This document shows, one piece after another, positions 1 through 8,629 of a stretch of DNA of 43,124 bases; positions within the stretch are counted from its first letter, which is position 1, and every line of letters starts with the position of its first letter. The stretch covers positions 16,539 through 59,662 of the forward strand of contig PMUS01000015.1 of NCBI GenBank assembly GCA_003166795.1, read 5' to 3'. Below the pieces are notes generated by a model. That model was not told the DNA's origin, did not search any database, and saw only the letters and a program-made list of their open reading frames with translations. The position numbers were made by a program, and so were the translations under genes. This stretch comes from Acidobacteriota bacterium (GTDB taxonomy: Bacteria > Acidobacteriota > Terriglobia > Acidiferrales > UBA7541).

Positions 1-2024
1 GGCTCGACGTGGCATGCATACGAGCCTTTTTTCCATTCCACAGGAAACGTGACGGGATCGCCGGCAATCGCGCGAAGGTGGGCGGCAATGGGTGCGAAAG
101 ACTGATCCCCGGTCTCGAAGTACTCGGAAAGCGACATCCCCACGATCTGATTCGGCTTGAGGCCCAATCGCGCCAGACCCGATCCAACGGCGGAAGTGAA
201 ACGAAGATTCTTGTCCACCGTCCACAATACCGCCGGCAATTGTTCGATCAGCAGTCGCAGGCGCGCTTCGCTTTCCCGCGCGCGTTCTTCCGAGCGCTTT
301 CGCTCGATGGCTAGCGCGATCTGCCCCCCGACCGAGGAGAGGAATTCAAGGTCGCGCGATGTGTAAACATTTTCGCGCTCATAGTTCTGGACGACGAGCA
401 CGCCGATCGTCTCCGCGGGCGTCCGCAGCGGAACGCCGAGCCACGATGGGCAAGCCGTGCCCACCAGTTCCACTTCGCCCTTGCTGGCCAGCTGATCGAA
501 GCGGTCCTGCGAAATCAGCATCGCCTGGCCGGTGCGATAGACGTAAGAAGTGCAGCTCCGGTCCAGGTCTTCCATTTTGTCGGGAGCTGGGGCCGCGTCG
601 TAGCGATCCACGAAAAATGGGAAGTGGAATTTCCCGGTTGAAGCTTCGCACAGCGCAACGAAGCAATTGCCCGCGTCGAGTACTTTCCCCAGCGACGCGT
701 GAATGAGCCGCAGCAACGCATCGAGATTGTCCGTCACGCTGACCGCGTGAATGATTTCAGTGGTGACCTGGCGGATCAGCTCGGATCGCTTCCGATCGGT
801 AATATCCTCTGCTGTGCCGTCGTGGCTGACGATCTTTCCGGTCGAATCACGAATCGCCCGCACGTTCATCGAAACCCAAATCATGCTGCCGTCCTTGCGC
901 AGCATGGGACACTCGAATCCTTCCAGGATTCCTCTCTCTTCCAACCCTCGCCGGAGGTCTTCGCGCGTGACCGGATCCACGTACAGTTGTTTGCCGATGT
1001 CCTGAATCTCTCGAATCATCTCCGCGGCCGAAGAATAGCCCGCTATGCGCGCCATGGCGGGATTCACGGTGACAAACCGCCCCTCCGGCGTTGACTCGAA
1101 AAAGCCTTCGACGGCGCCCTCGAAAAGGCGGCGGTATTTTTCCTCGGCGCGATGTTGCGCTTCTTCCGCTCGGCCTCTTTCGGTGATGTCCTCGTAAATG
1201 CCGAACGTGCCCGTTTGCTTTCCATTGACGATCAGCGGCACGCCGATAATCCGCACGTCCACCTGCGAGCCATCCCGCCGCTGGCGTCTGCTAACGGCAC
1301 GCACGATATCGCCCGACATGACGCGGCGAACATATCCGAGCATTTCTTCCCGATCGTTTCGGGACGCGATCAGAGTCTCCAGTTCCTTCCCGCTGATCTC
1401 GGCCAACGAATAGCCGAACAGGCGCTCGAAGGCCGGATTGCAGGTCCGCACGCGGCGGTTCAGATCGAGTGCGACGGTCGCCAGTGGGCTGTTCTCCGTG
1501 AGCGCGCTTGAATAGGCCGCATGTTCCGCTAGTCTCTGCTCGGCAGCCCGGCGTTCGCTGATGTCCTGCACGACCACCAGAACCGCTTCCTGGCCCGCAA
1601 ATGAGATTCCTTTCGTGGTCACGTCAACTTCGAAAACCTCACCATTCTTCCGGCGGTGCCACCAATGGCCCAGTTTGGCGAATGCCGTCCCGTTCCGCTG
1701 AACTTGATCCAGGAGTTTCGGCACTTCGGCAGGTGGGCGAATGTCCGTAATTTTCATGCGCAGGAATTCTTCCCGCGAATAGCCGTATTGGCTGACGGCG
1801 GCGGCGTTGACCTCGAGAAACTGGAGCGTTTCTCCGTTGGCGATGTACATTGCCAGCGGATTCGTGGAGAAGACGGCTTCGAACTGCCCGTCACCAGGCA
1901 GACCGCTCTTTCCCGGCCCGGCAGCGCTCGGTTGAGATGGTGGTGCAGATTTACCGTCCGCACGCTTGGAGGCGTGCGGCGAGCCATTCTGCTTTGGACG
2001 AAGCGTCGTGTTTCTGCTGGACAT
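1..2024 (-). CDS. Multi-PAS/GAF sensor protein, probably a histidine kinase (partial, C-terminus outside window)
   Basis: The minus-strand frame is open from an ATG at 2024 to the window edge, giving about 674 residues without a stop. After a low-complexity, Ser/Pro/Lys-rich N-terminus (1-45) I read tandem sensory domains: PAS (about 50-160), PAS (165-285), PAS (288-410), GAF (415-565) and the start of a fourth PAS (from about 575). Typical PAS/PAC features recur, such as 'EVNAAAVSQYGYSREEF' and the PAC ends 'VVVQDISERRAAEQ' and 'GIYEDITERGRAEE'. No transmembrane segment is seen, so it is likely cytosolic. The output domain lies beyond position 1. A histidine kinase is the usual partner of such arrays, but a GGDEF or phosphatase output cannot be excluded. 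It is divergent from glgB, with a shared upstream region. Confidence 0.85.
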   Translation of the reverse strand, partial: MSSRNTTLRPKQNGSPHASKRADGKSAPPSQPSAAGPGKSGLPGDGQFEAVFSTNPLAMYIANGETLQFLEVNAAAVSQYGYSREEFLRMKITDIRPPAEVPKLLDQVQRNGTAFAKLGHWWHRRKNGEVFEVDVTTKGISFAGQEAVLVVVQDISERRAAEQRLAEHAAYSSALTENSPLATVALDLNRRVRTCNPAFERLFGYSLAEISGKELETLIASRNDREEMLGYVRRVMSGDIVRAVSRRQRRDGSQVDVRIIGVPLIVNGKQTGTFGIYEDITERGRAEEAQHRAEEKYRRLFEGAVEGFFESTPEGRFVTVNPAMARIAGYSSAAEMIREIQDIGKQLYVDPVTREDLRRGLEERGILEGFECPMLRKDGSMIWVSMNVRAIRDSTGKIVSHDGTAEDITDRKRSELIRQVTTEIIHAVSVTDNLDALLRLIHASLGKVLDAGNCFVALCEASTGKFHFPFFVDRYDAAPAPDKMEDLDRSCTSYVYRTGQAMLISQDRFDQLASKGEVELVGTACPSWLGVPLRTPAETIGVLVVQNYERENVYTSRDLEFLSSVGGQIALAIERKRSEERARESEARLRLLIEQLPAVLWTVDKNLRFTSAVGSGLARLGLKPNQIVGMSLSEYFETGDQSFAPIAAHLRAIAGDPVTFPVEWKKGSYACHVE

Positions 2025-2043
2025 GGCTCGGTAGAGAGCTGAA

Positions 2044-2135
2044 GGGCTGGAGTTTACACAGCACTCCGCACAAATGTACCCCGCATCCCTTTATAGAGGC
2101 GGGTACTAAGGCCCACAATGGTACGTCGGTACTAC
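2044..2135 (-). promoter_or_regulatory. Candidate promoter of the sensor gene with clustered GTAC sites
   Basis: On the minus strand a TTGTGG hexamer and a TATAAA hexamer are 17 bases apart, with TATAAA about 70 bases upstream of the sensor ATG. Four GTAC tetramers (2076, 2103, 2121, 2129) fall in this short stretch. GTACCCCGC (2076-2084) and GCGGGTAC (2099-2106) form an imperfect inverted repeat over the -10 region, which would suit a dimeric regulator. This is a pattern match only; no regulator is identified. Confidence 0.3.
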
Positions 2136-2313
2136 TAAAGCCCTTTGTTACATAGGGGTTTACATCTGATCAACGCGTAACCCTTTGAGAACCCCGGCGG
2201 GTGGCGAGTCCCACGATTCGCCGGCTCGAAATGGCGAAGACCGCAACGCCCCTGGGGATATCTACGCTAGGTTTGGCGCTGCGCATCCCGCTCCGGTAGT
2301 AAGATGGGAGCGC

Positions 2314-4590
2314 ATGAACAAACCTGAGAAGCCATCGAGTGCGACGACGCCTGTAGCGGCAGGCTTTCCGGACGATCTGGAAGAGCTGCTTCGCGCGGAA
2401 GAGTCGGATCCGTTTCGCACGCTGGGCCCACACTGGGTCGAACGCGATGGCAAGAAGGCGTTGGCCATCCGGGCGCTTCGTCCGGGGACTCGCGAGTTGA
2501 CCGTGATATGGAGCGCTGGTCAGGCTGCCTATTCCGCAAAACTGATCCATCCGGCGGGCGTCTTCGAGGCAATCATTCCAGCGAGCGCGATCGGACTCGC
2601 CAGCGGAGGGGCGGTCGCACCGTCCGCGTATCGCCTGCGATTCCGCTTTGCGGACGGCGCCGAATTCGAAACGTACGACGCGTACGCTTTTCCGCCTATC
2701 CTCACCGAGTACGACCTATACCTCTCCGGCGAGGGCTCGGATTACCTGAAATACGAAAAGCTGGGCGCCCATGTGCGCGAGGTTGCCGGCGTCCGCGGAG
2801 TTCATTTCGGCGTGTGGGCCCCGAACGCGAAGCGCGTCAGCGTGGTCGGTGATTTCAATTCCTGGGACGGGCGAGTTTCCGCGATGCGCAGCCGGGGCGC
2901 AAGCGGCATCTGGGAAGTTTTCCTGCCCGGGTTGGATGAAGGCGCGCTGTACAAGTTCGAGATTCGTTCCCGAGTCGGAGGCGAACTCGGGTTGAAGTCC
3001 GACCCCTACGGTTTCGCGGCCGAGCTGCGCCCTAAGACCGCGTCGGTTGTTTACAACATTGATCGGTACCAATGGAAGGATTCCGCGTGGCTCAAAGCGC
3101 GCGCCGCGCGCGATTGGCTGCATTCTCCGATGTCCGTTTACGAAGTTCACGCCGGCTCGTGGCGGCGCAAAGTCGAAGAAGGAAACCGCTGGCTCACCTA
3201 TCGCGAACTCGCCGAAGAACTGATTCCCTACGTGAAGCAAATGGGCTACACCCACCTGGAATTGATGCCCATCATGGAGCATCCGTTCGACGCTTCCTGG
3301 GGATACCAGACCGTCGGCTACTACGCGGTGACGAGCAGGTTCGGCACGCCCTCCGATTTCATGTACTTCGTGGACCGGTGCCACCAGGAAGGCTTGGGCG
3401 TGATTCTCGACTGGACGCCGGCGCATTTCCCGCGCGACGCGCACGGCCTGGCATTTTTCGACGGCACGCATCTTTACGAGCACGCGGACCCGCGGCGCGG
3501 CACTCAACCTGACTGGGGCACGCTCGTCTTCAATTACGGGCGCAACGAGGTGCAGAATTTCCTGCTCTCGAACGCGCTGTTCTGGATTGACAAGTACCAC
3601 ATAGACGGCCTGCGCGTGGACGCGGTCGCTTCGATGCTTTATCTGGACTATTCGCGCGGTCCGGGCGAATGGATTCCAAACGCATTTGGCGGTCGCGAGA
3701 ATCTGGAAGCCATCGCGTTCCTGAAACGGCTGAACGAAGTGCTGCACGTGCGCCACCCCGGCGCGTTGATGATTGCCGAGGAGTCCACGTCCTGGCCGGC
3801 GGTCTCGCGCCCCACCTACGTCGGCGGTCTCGGGTTCGATCTGAAATGGAACATGGGATGGATGAACGACGTCTTGCAGTATATGTCGCTCGATCCGATC
3901 CACAGGCAGTTCCAGCATGGCAAGCTGACGTTCTCGATGCTCTACGCATTCCACGAGAATTTTATCCTGCCGCTCTCGCACGATGAAGTGGTGCATGGCA
4001 AAAAATCGCTGCTCGAAAAAATGCCGGGAGACGATTGGCAGAAATTCGCGAACCTGCGGCTCCTCTTCGCGTATCTGTTCGCGCATCCGGGGAAGAAGCT
4101 TCATTTTATGGGCAGCGAACTCGCCCAGCGCGACGAATTCTGGGAGGCAGGCTCGGTGGATTGGTCGCTTGAGGCTTCGCCGTCGCATCGAGGAGTCCAG
4201 CGGCTGCTGGCGGATTTGAATCGCCTGCACGTGAAAGAGCGTGCGCTGCACGAAGTTGATTTCGAATGGTCCGGCTTCGAGTGGCTCGAAGTGAACGATG
4301 CCGCCGCCAGCGTCTTGTCGTTCTTGCGGCGCGCGAGGGACGGCGAGGAGTTCGTGGTCGCCGTCTGCAACTTTACGCCCGTGGTCCGCGAAAATTACCG
4401 CATCGGTGTTCCCCGCCCCGGCTTCTATCGCGAGATCCTCAACACGGATTCCAAATTTTACGAAGGCACGGACATCGGCAATTCCGGCGGAGTCCGCGCC
4501 GAGCCCTTCCCCTGGAACGATCGCCCCTACTCGATCAAGCTGAAGCTGCCCCCGCTCGCCGTAATGTATTTCAAGCCGCAACGCGATTAG
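2314..4590 (+). CDS. glgB: 1,4-alpha-glucan branching enzyme GlgB
   Basis: GlgB cuts an alpha-1,4 glucan chain and rejoins it through an alpha-1,6 bond, creating glycogen branch points in the cytosol. The 758-residue product has the expected order: an N-terminal beta domain, a CBM48 module ('[19 protein letters not shown]'), the GH13 catalytic barrel and a C-terminal beta domain. The GH13 triad is present: nucleophile D436 in DGLRVDAV, acid/base E489 in IAEESTSWP and D557 in [10 protein letters not shown]. The spacings of 53 and 121 residues match those in the E. coli enzyme. The frame is open upstream to 2185, but I chose ATG 2314 because GGGAG precedes it and homology begins after it. No other glycogen gene (glgA, glgC, glgP) is adjacent, so it appears to be a single-gene unit. 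Confidence 0.96.
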   Translation: MNKPEKPSSATTPVAAGFPDDLEELLRAEESDPFRTLGPHWVERDGKKALAIRALRPGTRELTVIWSAGQAAYSAKLIHPAGVFEAIIPASAIGLASGGAVAPSAYRLRFRFADGAEFETYDAYAFPPILTEYDLYLSGEGSDYLKYEKLGAHVREVAGVRGVHFGVWAPNAKRVSVVGDFNSWDGRVSAMRSRGASGIWEVFLPGLDEGALYKFEIRSRVGGELGLKSDPYGFAAELRPKTASVVYNIDRYQWKDSAWLKARAARDWLHSPMSVYEVHAGSWRRKVEEGNRWLTYRELAEELIPYVKQMGYTHLELMPIMEHPFDASWGYQTVGYYAVTSRFGTPSDFMYFVDRCHQEGLGVILDWTPAHFPRDAHGLAFFDGTHLYEHADPRRGTQPDWGTLVFNYGRNEVQNFLLSNALFWIDKYHIDGLRVDAVASMLYLDYSRGPGEWIPNAFGGRENLEAIAFLKRLNEVLHVRHPGALMIAEESTSWPAVSRPTYVGGLGFDLKWNMGWMNDVLQYMSLDPIHRQFQHGKLTFSMLYAFHENFILPLSHDEVVHGKKSLLEKMPGDDWQKFANLRLLFAYLFAHPGKKLHFMGSELAQRDEFWEAGSVDWSLEASPSHRGVQRLLADLNRLHVKERALHEVDFEWSGFEWLEVNDAAASVLSFLRRARDGEEFVVAVCNFTPVVRENYRIGVPRPGFYREILNTDSKFYEGTDIGNSGGVRAEPFPWNDRPYSIKLKLPPLAVMYFKPQRD

Positions 4591-4672
4591 AAATTCCGGC
4601 ACAGAATCGGCGCGACGCGGAATTTTCGCGGATTGCTGTTCATAGGTGCGCCCGAAGGGCCCCCGTTTCCAG

Positions 4673-4755
4673 TGTCGGGTAGCATGTATCGCCGACGTTT
4701 GTTTTCTGTACGTTACGCGTGTTTCTACTCGTCCAGCAGTGTCGGGTAGGATGTG
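4673..4755. repeat. Direct repeat AGTGTCGGGTAG.ATGT, two copies
   Basis: AGTGTCGGGTAGCATGT (from about 4672) and AGTGTCGGGTAGGATGT (from about 4738) differ at one position and are 66 bases apart. They could be remnants of a repeated intergenic element or a pair of binding sites. Confidence 0.5.
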
Positions 4756-4902
4756 GTGATTTTCGAGCAGGAATCGGTGATCGGTGAGTAGCGAATGGTG
4801 ATTTGTGATTCGAGTCCTGGCGTCGCGCGCGAAGCTCGGGGCGCACCGGTGCGTCCGCCTGCCGCCGGTTTCGCGGAGGCCGATCTCCCAGGCTCGCTTG
4901 AT

Positions 4903-4934
4903 CTCCCGAGCGCCACTCACCGTGGCCTCGGGAG
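4903..4934. other. Strong hairpin in the gap
   Basis: CTCCCGAG (4903-4910) pairs with CTCGGGAG (4927-4934). GCCAC (4912-4916) pairs with GTGGC (4922-4926), leaving one bulged C and a 5-base TCACC loop, so the stem has 13 pairs. No T-tract follows on either strand, so a classic intrinsic terminator is unlikely. It may be a structured RNA element or a repeat remnant. Confidence 0.55.
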
Positions 4935-5156
4935 CCCTGTCCAGCGTCGACCTAGGAGCCCTATTCTGCATTGCGCCGAATTTGTGTTCGAAACGCACAA
5001 CGCCAGAATGATGCTAGCGCGATTCGTCACGCGGCGAAGCTGGTACAAGGGACAGGAAAAGTACAAGGACTAGCTGCACGAAGGAAATCTTACTACTAGA
5101 TAGCGGTTTTTGGGCTTCAAACGGGAGTGAATTTCCGCCCAGCGCAAGACCATTCC

Positions 5157-5927
5157 TCAATTCCGCACGAATTTAGGCATCATCTTGAACATATCCTGCA
5201 AGATCGCTTCCGGCTGTTCCTCGTGCATTCCGCGGCAGGCTTGTATAGCGATCTTCGCAAGAAGAGTCACCGTGTTAAACAAAGCTAATCGAGAGTAGTC
5301 TTTCTCGCTCGAACTCCTGGACCGCACACGGAACACTTCCCCCGCCTCGCCAAAATGTCCCGCGAGAGCGGGGATGGTCACATGCACGTAGTGGCTAGTC
5401 CAAAAATAAAACACGTCGTAGTCAAACTCACCAGTGATTGGCAGACCCAGTTCATTCACCTCGAAGCCATCCGGCTCTAACGCCATGAATTTTGCCTGCC
5501 CGCCGTGTGGAGTCCACTGGTGTCTGCTCTGGAATTTTTCAGCGATCTTCATTGCTTCATCGTGAGAACGTGAGAGTTCAAGCGTGCGGTCGGGAAAATA
5601 CTTAGCGTTGAGGCTGACCCACTCTTTTTGGATTCTGGCTGCATATTCTACAAACGTGGTGGCACGCGCCTCGGTATCCTTGTTGCTCATGTAGCGAACG
5701 GAAAAGTAAATGTCTAGGAGGGTTCGAGACGTCCCAAACGCTTCGGCCGGAAAACCGGCCTTGACCAAAACGCAGATCGCCCTGGCAACGGTCAGTGCCT
5801 TAGAAAATAAAGCGAGGGAAACTCTATTGCGCACAACAGCCGTGGCCGGAATCATTCGCCAATCGTTAATGAACTTTTCGAGCCGCGCGATTTGTACTAA
5901 TACTTGCCGCTGAGTGGGGTAGCGCAT
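5157..5927 (-). CDS. DUF5677-type protein of unknown function
   Basis: The 256-residue product is predicted soluble and largely alpha-helical. The segment around residues 45-105, 'SKALTVARAICVLVKAGFP' followed by 'SRTLLDIYFSVRYMSNKD', resembles the DUF5677 family, whose function I do not know. ATG 5927 is preceded by GAGGTAG, a plausible though close ribosome binding site. It is divergent from the NDT/TIR-like gene at 6088, with 160 bases between. GC content is visibly lower than in glgB or the hut genes, which together with the neighbours suggests an acquired island. The family call rests on my recollection of its pattern and should be confirmed with a profile search. Confidence 0.7.
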   Translation of the reverse strand: MRYPTQRQVLVQIARLEKFINDWRMIPATAVVRNRVSLALFSKALTVARAICVLVKAGFPAEAFGTSRTLLDIYFSVRYMSNKDTEARATTFVEYAARIQKEWVSLNAKYFPDRTLELSRSHDEAMKIAEKFQSRHQWTPHGGQAKFMALEPDGFEVNELGLPITGEFDYDVFYFWTSHYVHVTIPALAGHFGEAGEVFRVRSRSSSEKDYSRLALFNTVTLLAKIAIQACRGMHEEQPEAILQDMFKMMPKFVRN

Positions 5928-6087
5928 CTACCTCGATCTTAACATTGGCGATGCCCCTCCAAACTTGCGTGGTTTGTTCTGTCCTCCGTGCGGCGCGTTC
6001 TGGTTTCCCTGCACCGGGTTGCGCCGAGGGAGAATGCCCCACTTTTTCTGCGATCTTGTACTCAAGTTGCGATAACATCCAAGTAAT

Positions 6088-7209
6088 ATGGCCGAAGACA
6101 GTACACGATCCGTCGGAACAGAAGCCCAACTTGGCAAGAGCGAGGGCAAAAAGAGGAGGCACAAGCGAGGCACGAAAACTGTCGGCGGAGCAACCAAGCG
6201 CGGCATGCCTCTTGAGTACCCCAAGCACCCCATTCTCAAGTGTCTGCGGATTCCGCAAGCTGTTCTAGAGAACAACGCCGGGAAGGACTGCACGGATCGT
6301 GAAGCTGCGAAGTTTGCGGGTCTCGGGTGGGGCGGCCCGACCGCAGTTGAAATCAGTTCGGCCATCAAGTACGGACTGTTCGAACGTCCGTCATCCGGGA
6401 AGGTCAAGCCCACCGACATCACTCGCCGCATTGTGAAACCTCAGACTCCCAGCGATAAGGTAGACGCCATCCGCGAGGCCCTTCTCAAGGCGCCGCTTAT
6501 CTCCGATGTCTACAAACACTATCGGGGCGAGAACCTGCCCGAAGAAACGTCGTTCTTGGCCAACACCGCAACTGAGACCTTCAAGATTCCCACTGACCGG
6601 GTGAGCGAGTTCATTACCGTGTTCCTTGAAGATTTGCAGGCCGCTCAGCTGCTGGAAGAGGTAAACGGTAAAAGGCGCGTACTCGATATTACACACACAC
6701 CCTCTGAAGTGGCCGGGGTGGCCTCTATCACTACCGACGACCATCTGAAGAAGGTAAAAGTGGGCGTAACGGTTGAAGCCAAGGATACCTGCTTCGTGAT
6801 GATGCCGTTTGCGAATCCAATCGGTGGGTATTATGCGACCATCTATGAACCAGCGATTAAGAAAGCGGGGTTGACCCCGGTTAGAGCGGACACCGATATT
6901 TTCGCAACAGGCAAAATCATCGACCAGATATGGACTGGTTTGAAACGCGCCAAAGTGCTGGTGGCCGAGCTGACAGGCAGAAATCCAAACGTCCTATACG
7001 AGCTTGGACTCGCCCACGCACTCCACAAGCCCGTCGTGCTCATTTCTTCTAACGAGGCTGATGTGCCCTTCGATGTCAGGCATGTTCGAGTGATCTACTA
7101 TGAGTTGACCGATCCGTTTTGGGGAGAAAAGTTGATTGCCAAGGTGGCTGAGAACATCATCTCTGCGATCAAGAATCCCCATGAAGCGATACAGTTCCCG
7201 AAGGAATAG
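6088..7209 (+). CDS. Protein with C-terminal nucleoside 2-deoxyribosyltransferase/TIR-like domain
   Basis: The 373-residue product has three parts. A Lys/Arg-rich tail (1-39) comes first. A helical, winged-helix-like region follows (about 40-200; 'PTAVEISSAIKYGLFERPS'). An alpha/beta domain ends it (about 230-365), opening with 'CFVMMPFANPIGGYY' and containing 'GRNPNVLYELGLAHALHKPV'. The last motif resembles the catalytic-Glu region of nucleoside deoxyribosyltransferases, a fold related to TIR NADases, so nucleotide binding or N-glycosidic bond cleavage is plausible. Such domains often act as effectors in antiviral or stress systems; that role is inference here. ATG 6205 (MPLEYP) is an alternative start, but the basic tail may be genuine. 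It is divergent from the DUF5677 gene and upstream of an orphan gene. Confidence 0.75.
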   Translation: MAEDSTRSVGTEAQLGKSEGKKRRHKRGTKTVGGATKRGMPLEYPKHPILKCLRIPQAVLENNAGKDCTDREAAKFAGLGWGGPTAVEISSAIKYGLFERPSSGKVKPTDITRRIVKPQTPSDKVDAIREALLKAPLISDVYKHYRGENLPEETSFLANTATETFKIPTDRVSEFITVFLEDLQAAQLLEEVNGKRRVLDITHTPSEVAGVASITTDDHLKKVKVGVTVEAKDTCFVMMPFANPIGGYYATIYEPAIKKAGLTPVRADTDIFATGKIIDQIWTGLKRAKVLVAELTGRNPNVLYELGLAHALHKPVVLISSNEADVPFDVRHVRVIYYELTDPFWGEKLIAKVAENIISAIKNPHEAIQFPKE

Positions 7210-7278
7210 GGAATGTAGCTCGAATCCTAGAAACGCAGGAGTCTGGCGACGTCGAATAAAGTCAATCCTCATTGCCCC

Positions 7279-7899
7279 GTGAGCGGCTGCCGGACCACCG
7301 GGCCCCATGCCGGTGATCCCATCGTCCAAGGACTGATTCTTCAGTTTGCACCTCCCGAAAAAATGGCAATTTGGACTCGCGTCGCTATCGCGGAGCTTCG
7401 GGAATCCATTTGTAGGGACATGGCAGAAAACAGGGTATTTGCATGGTACTCACGGTTACGGCTTCCCGAAGAATTGTACGTTCGCACGCTCTATGCCCTA
7501 TTCATCGCCACAGATAAGGAGTTGATTCATATTCTGTCCGGGGTCACGCCGAACGGCCTTTCTCCCCTTTATTCCAAGGTTAATGAGGTTGTTTTTGAGG
7601 GTAGAGGGCTACTGCAAGCTAGCCAACCGGGGCTGAAGCAAGGAACGTTTAGGCCGATAAACATTCTCCACGACGGCGCACATGGCTCTTTTCCCGCTTT
7701 TATGGCGTGCATCGGTTTGTCCCGCAATCCACAGAACGTGCCTTCACCGGAGAGGCATGGCGAACACCTCCAAAGGTATTGCGCGTTTCTAGATTACATG
7801 CATGGAATGTTCAAGGCGGGCAAGACAAGGCCGGAAGTATTGGCCGCGGTGAAACAGTTGCATCGGCCCGCGAAGGTGGAAACGAAAGAAAAATCCTAA
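7279..7899 (+). CDS. Hypothetical protein, orphan
   Basis: The 206-residue product is not recognised. It looks soluble and helical, with a fairly hydrophobic middle ('ELYVRTLYALFIATDKELIHIL') and a conserved-looking 'RPINILHDGAHGSFPAFMACIG' region; no signal peptide or membrane span is evident. The start is uncertain: GTG 7279 lacks a good ribosome binding site and ATG 7363 (MAIWTR) is a reasonable alternative that would give 178 residues. It lies 69 bases downstream of the NDT/TIR-like gene on the same strand, so co-transcription is likely. Base composition matches that gene rather than the chromosome. Its 3' end abuts the REP array. Confidence 0.6.
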   Translation: MSGCRTTGPHAGDPIVQGLILQFAPPEKMAIWTRVAIAELRESICRDMAENRVFAWYSRLRLPEELYVRTLYALFIATDKELIHILSGVTPNGLSPLYSKVNEVVFEGRGLLQASQPGLKQGTFRPINILHDGAHGSFPAFMACIGLSRNPQNVPSPERHGEHLQRYCAFLDYMHGMFKAGKTRPEVLAAVKQLHRPAKVETKEKS

Positions 7900-8012
7900 A
7901 TGCCAGCGCTACGAAGACGACGGCGTTACATATAGAGACCGGAAAAAGCAAAAGCGCCCGCCTGGAAGGCGGCCGCCCCGATGAGAGATCGGGGCGCGGA
8001 ATGCGCGCTACG

Positions 8013-8048
8013 AAGGCAACGGCGGGCGCAGCGAGCAGCGCCCCTACG
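8013..8048. repeat. 36-bp exact repeat, copy 1 (GGGCGC-type REP)
   Basis: This 36-base segment, beginning AAGGCAACGGCGGGCG, is identical to 9142-9177. It contains the stem GGGCGC/GCGCCC (8024-8029 with 8038-8043) followed by CTAC, so the minus strand reads GTAG plus hairpin. Confidence 0.85.
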
Positions 8049-8059
8049 AAGGCGAAGGC

Positions 8060-8110
8060 TTACATTGCGGCCAGCGCCAGCTCCTTCGGTTCGGCAAGCG
8101 TGGCGGAGGG
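8060..8110 (-). pseudogene. Fossil 3' end of a luciferase-like monooxygenase gene
   Basis: Read on the minus strand this segment ends with codons for PSATLAEPKELALAA, one further residue (Met) and a TAA stop. The intact luciferase-like gene at 9923-11029 ends with the same 15 residues, one further residue (Val) and TAG. Ten of the 15 matching codons differ in sequence but not in meaning, mostly at third positions. This implies descent from a diverged paralogue that was once under protein-level selection, not a recent copy. The rest of the gene is gone. The fragment sits between REP hairpins at 8024-8047 and 8127-8152. Confidence 0.65.
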
Positions 8111-8126
8111 CCGAGGCATCAAGGAT

Positions 8127-8185
8127 GCCGGGCTGAAGGCCCCGGCGCTACATTTGAACCTTAGGCGGAGAATGCCGCGCTTAAG
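8127..8185. repeat. REP copy a, GCCGGGC-type, with extended tail
   Basis: GCCGGG...CCCGGC stem with a TGAAG loop, then GCTACA (8127-8152). The following bases up to CGCTTAAGA resemble the tail of the copy at 9208. The minus strand reads GTAG then the hairpin. Confidence 0.8.
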
Positions 8186-8317
8186 AGCGCAGCTGGCCAG
8201 CAATCGGCGCGGCAGGCGCGGCATTTCGACCTCGGAAAAGGAAAAGGCGCCCACCTGAAGCTGGCCGCACCGCTGAACCATCCGGGACGCAGAGAGCTCG
8301 CTACGAAGGCAACGGCT

Positions 8318-8340
8318 GCCGGTCTGAAGACCGGCGCTAC
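8318..8340. repeat. REP copy b, GCCGGTC-type
   Basis: GCCGGTC and GACCGGC pair around a TGAA loop, followed by GCTAC. It is in the same orientation as copies a, c and e. Confidence 0.75.
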
Positions 8341-8356
8341 GAAGACGGGGCGCAGC

Positions 8357-8629
8357 TTAAGCTCTCCGGCGACGCGAGCGACTATCCATGGCCGCGCGCA
8401 GGAGCTGGTTGATCCGAGTCTGATAACCCCGTCCCTGTGCCTTGAGCCAAGCGAGCACGTCGGCATCGAGGCGAATCGTGAGCGATTTCTTAATGGGCCG
8501 GTAGAACTTGCCCACCACCGCCCGGCTCCATTCGCGCACCTCGGGCGCGTCTGAAAAATCAATCTGCGCGTCGCGCAACACAGCGACTGCGGCCAGTTCC
8601 TTCTTCTGCCTTCTAGTTACCTTGGTCAT
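8357..8629 (-). CDS. brnA: BrnA-type antitoxin
   Basis: The 90-residue protein ends in a ribbon-helix-helix-like module ('KKSLTIRLDADVLAWLKAQG' then 'YQTRINQLLRAAM'), the hallmark of BrnA antitoxins. These neutralise the BrnT RNase and repress their own operon as DNA-binding dimers. The N-terminal half carries the usual linker with 'DFSDAPEVREWSRAVVGKFYRP'. Its start overlaps the 3' end of brnT by 17 bases, the normal brnT-brnA order with translational coupling. The pair sits inside a REP array, which suggests a mobile accessory location. The family call is strong; activity is untested. Confidence 0.9.
   Translation of the reverse strand: MTKVTRRQKKELAAVAVLRDAQIDFSDAPEVREWSRAVVGKFYRPIKKSLTIRLDADVLAWLKAQGRGYQTRINQLLRAAMDSRSRRRRA

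Larger units (their letters stand above)
4591..5156. other. Gene-poor gap between glgB and the DUF5677 gene
   Basis: No convincing gene is seen in these 566 bases. The gap holds a short direct repeat near 4673 and 4739, a run of degenerate GGTGAT/GATTTGTGATTC-like words at about 4755-4815, a 12-bp palindrome CGCACCGGTGCG at 4842-4853 and a strong hairpin at 4903-4934. The minus-strand reading frame through the GGTGAT words is simple-sequence-like and is not a protein. Confidence 0.6.
7900..8356. repeat. Array of REP-like palindromes with recurring CTACGAAG foot
   Basis: There is no gene here. The stretch is a chain of short hairpins, most ending in a (G)CTACGAAG word (near 7911, 8004, 8043, 8300, 8335). 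Clear members are CGCCCCGAT/ATCGGGGCG (7974-7982 with 7988-7996), the GGGCGC/GCGCCC hairpin (8024-8047), the GCCGGGC-type REP (8127-8152) and its shorter cousin (8318-8340). On the minus strand the last three begin with GTAG directly before the stem, the layout recognised by RAYT transposases. A fossil coding fragment (8060-8110) is embedded. Confidence 0.75.

Noticed and set aside
2716..4998. A 760-codon open frame on the minus strand opposite glgB.
   Set aside because: It mirrors glgB codon structure, is Arg/His-rich, has no family motif and overlaps a clear GH13 enzyme; it is a GC-rich antisense shadow.
4640..5073. Short frames in the gap after glgB.
   Set aside because: They translate simple-sequence and hairpin DNA, with no start signals.
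7707..8258. An Ala-rich plus-strand frame across the REP array.
   Set aside because: It translates the repeats themselves, with no ribosome site or family.
7900..8356. Possible CRISPR array, because short palindromic repeats recur.
   Set aside because: Spacing and units vary, with no constant repeat-spacer pattern and no cas genes; the units are REP hairpins.
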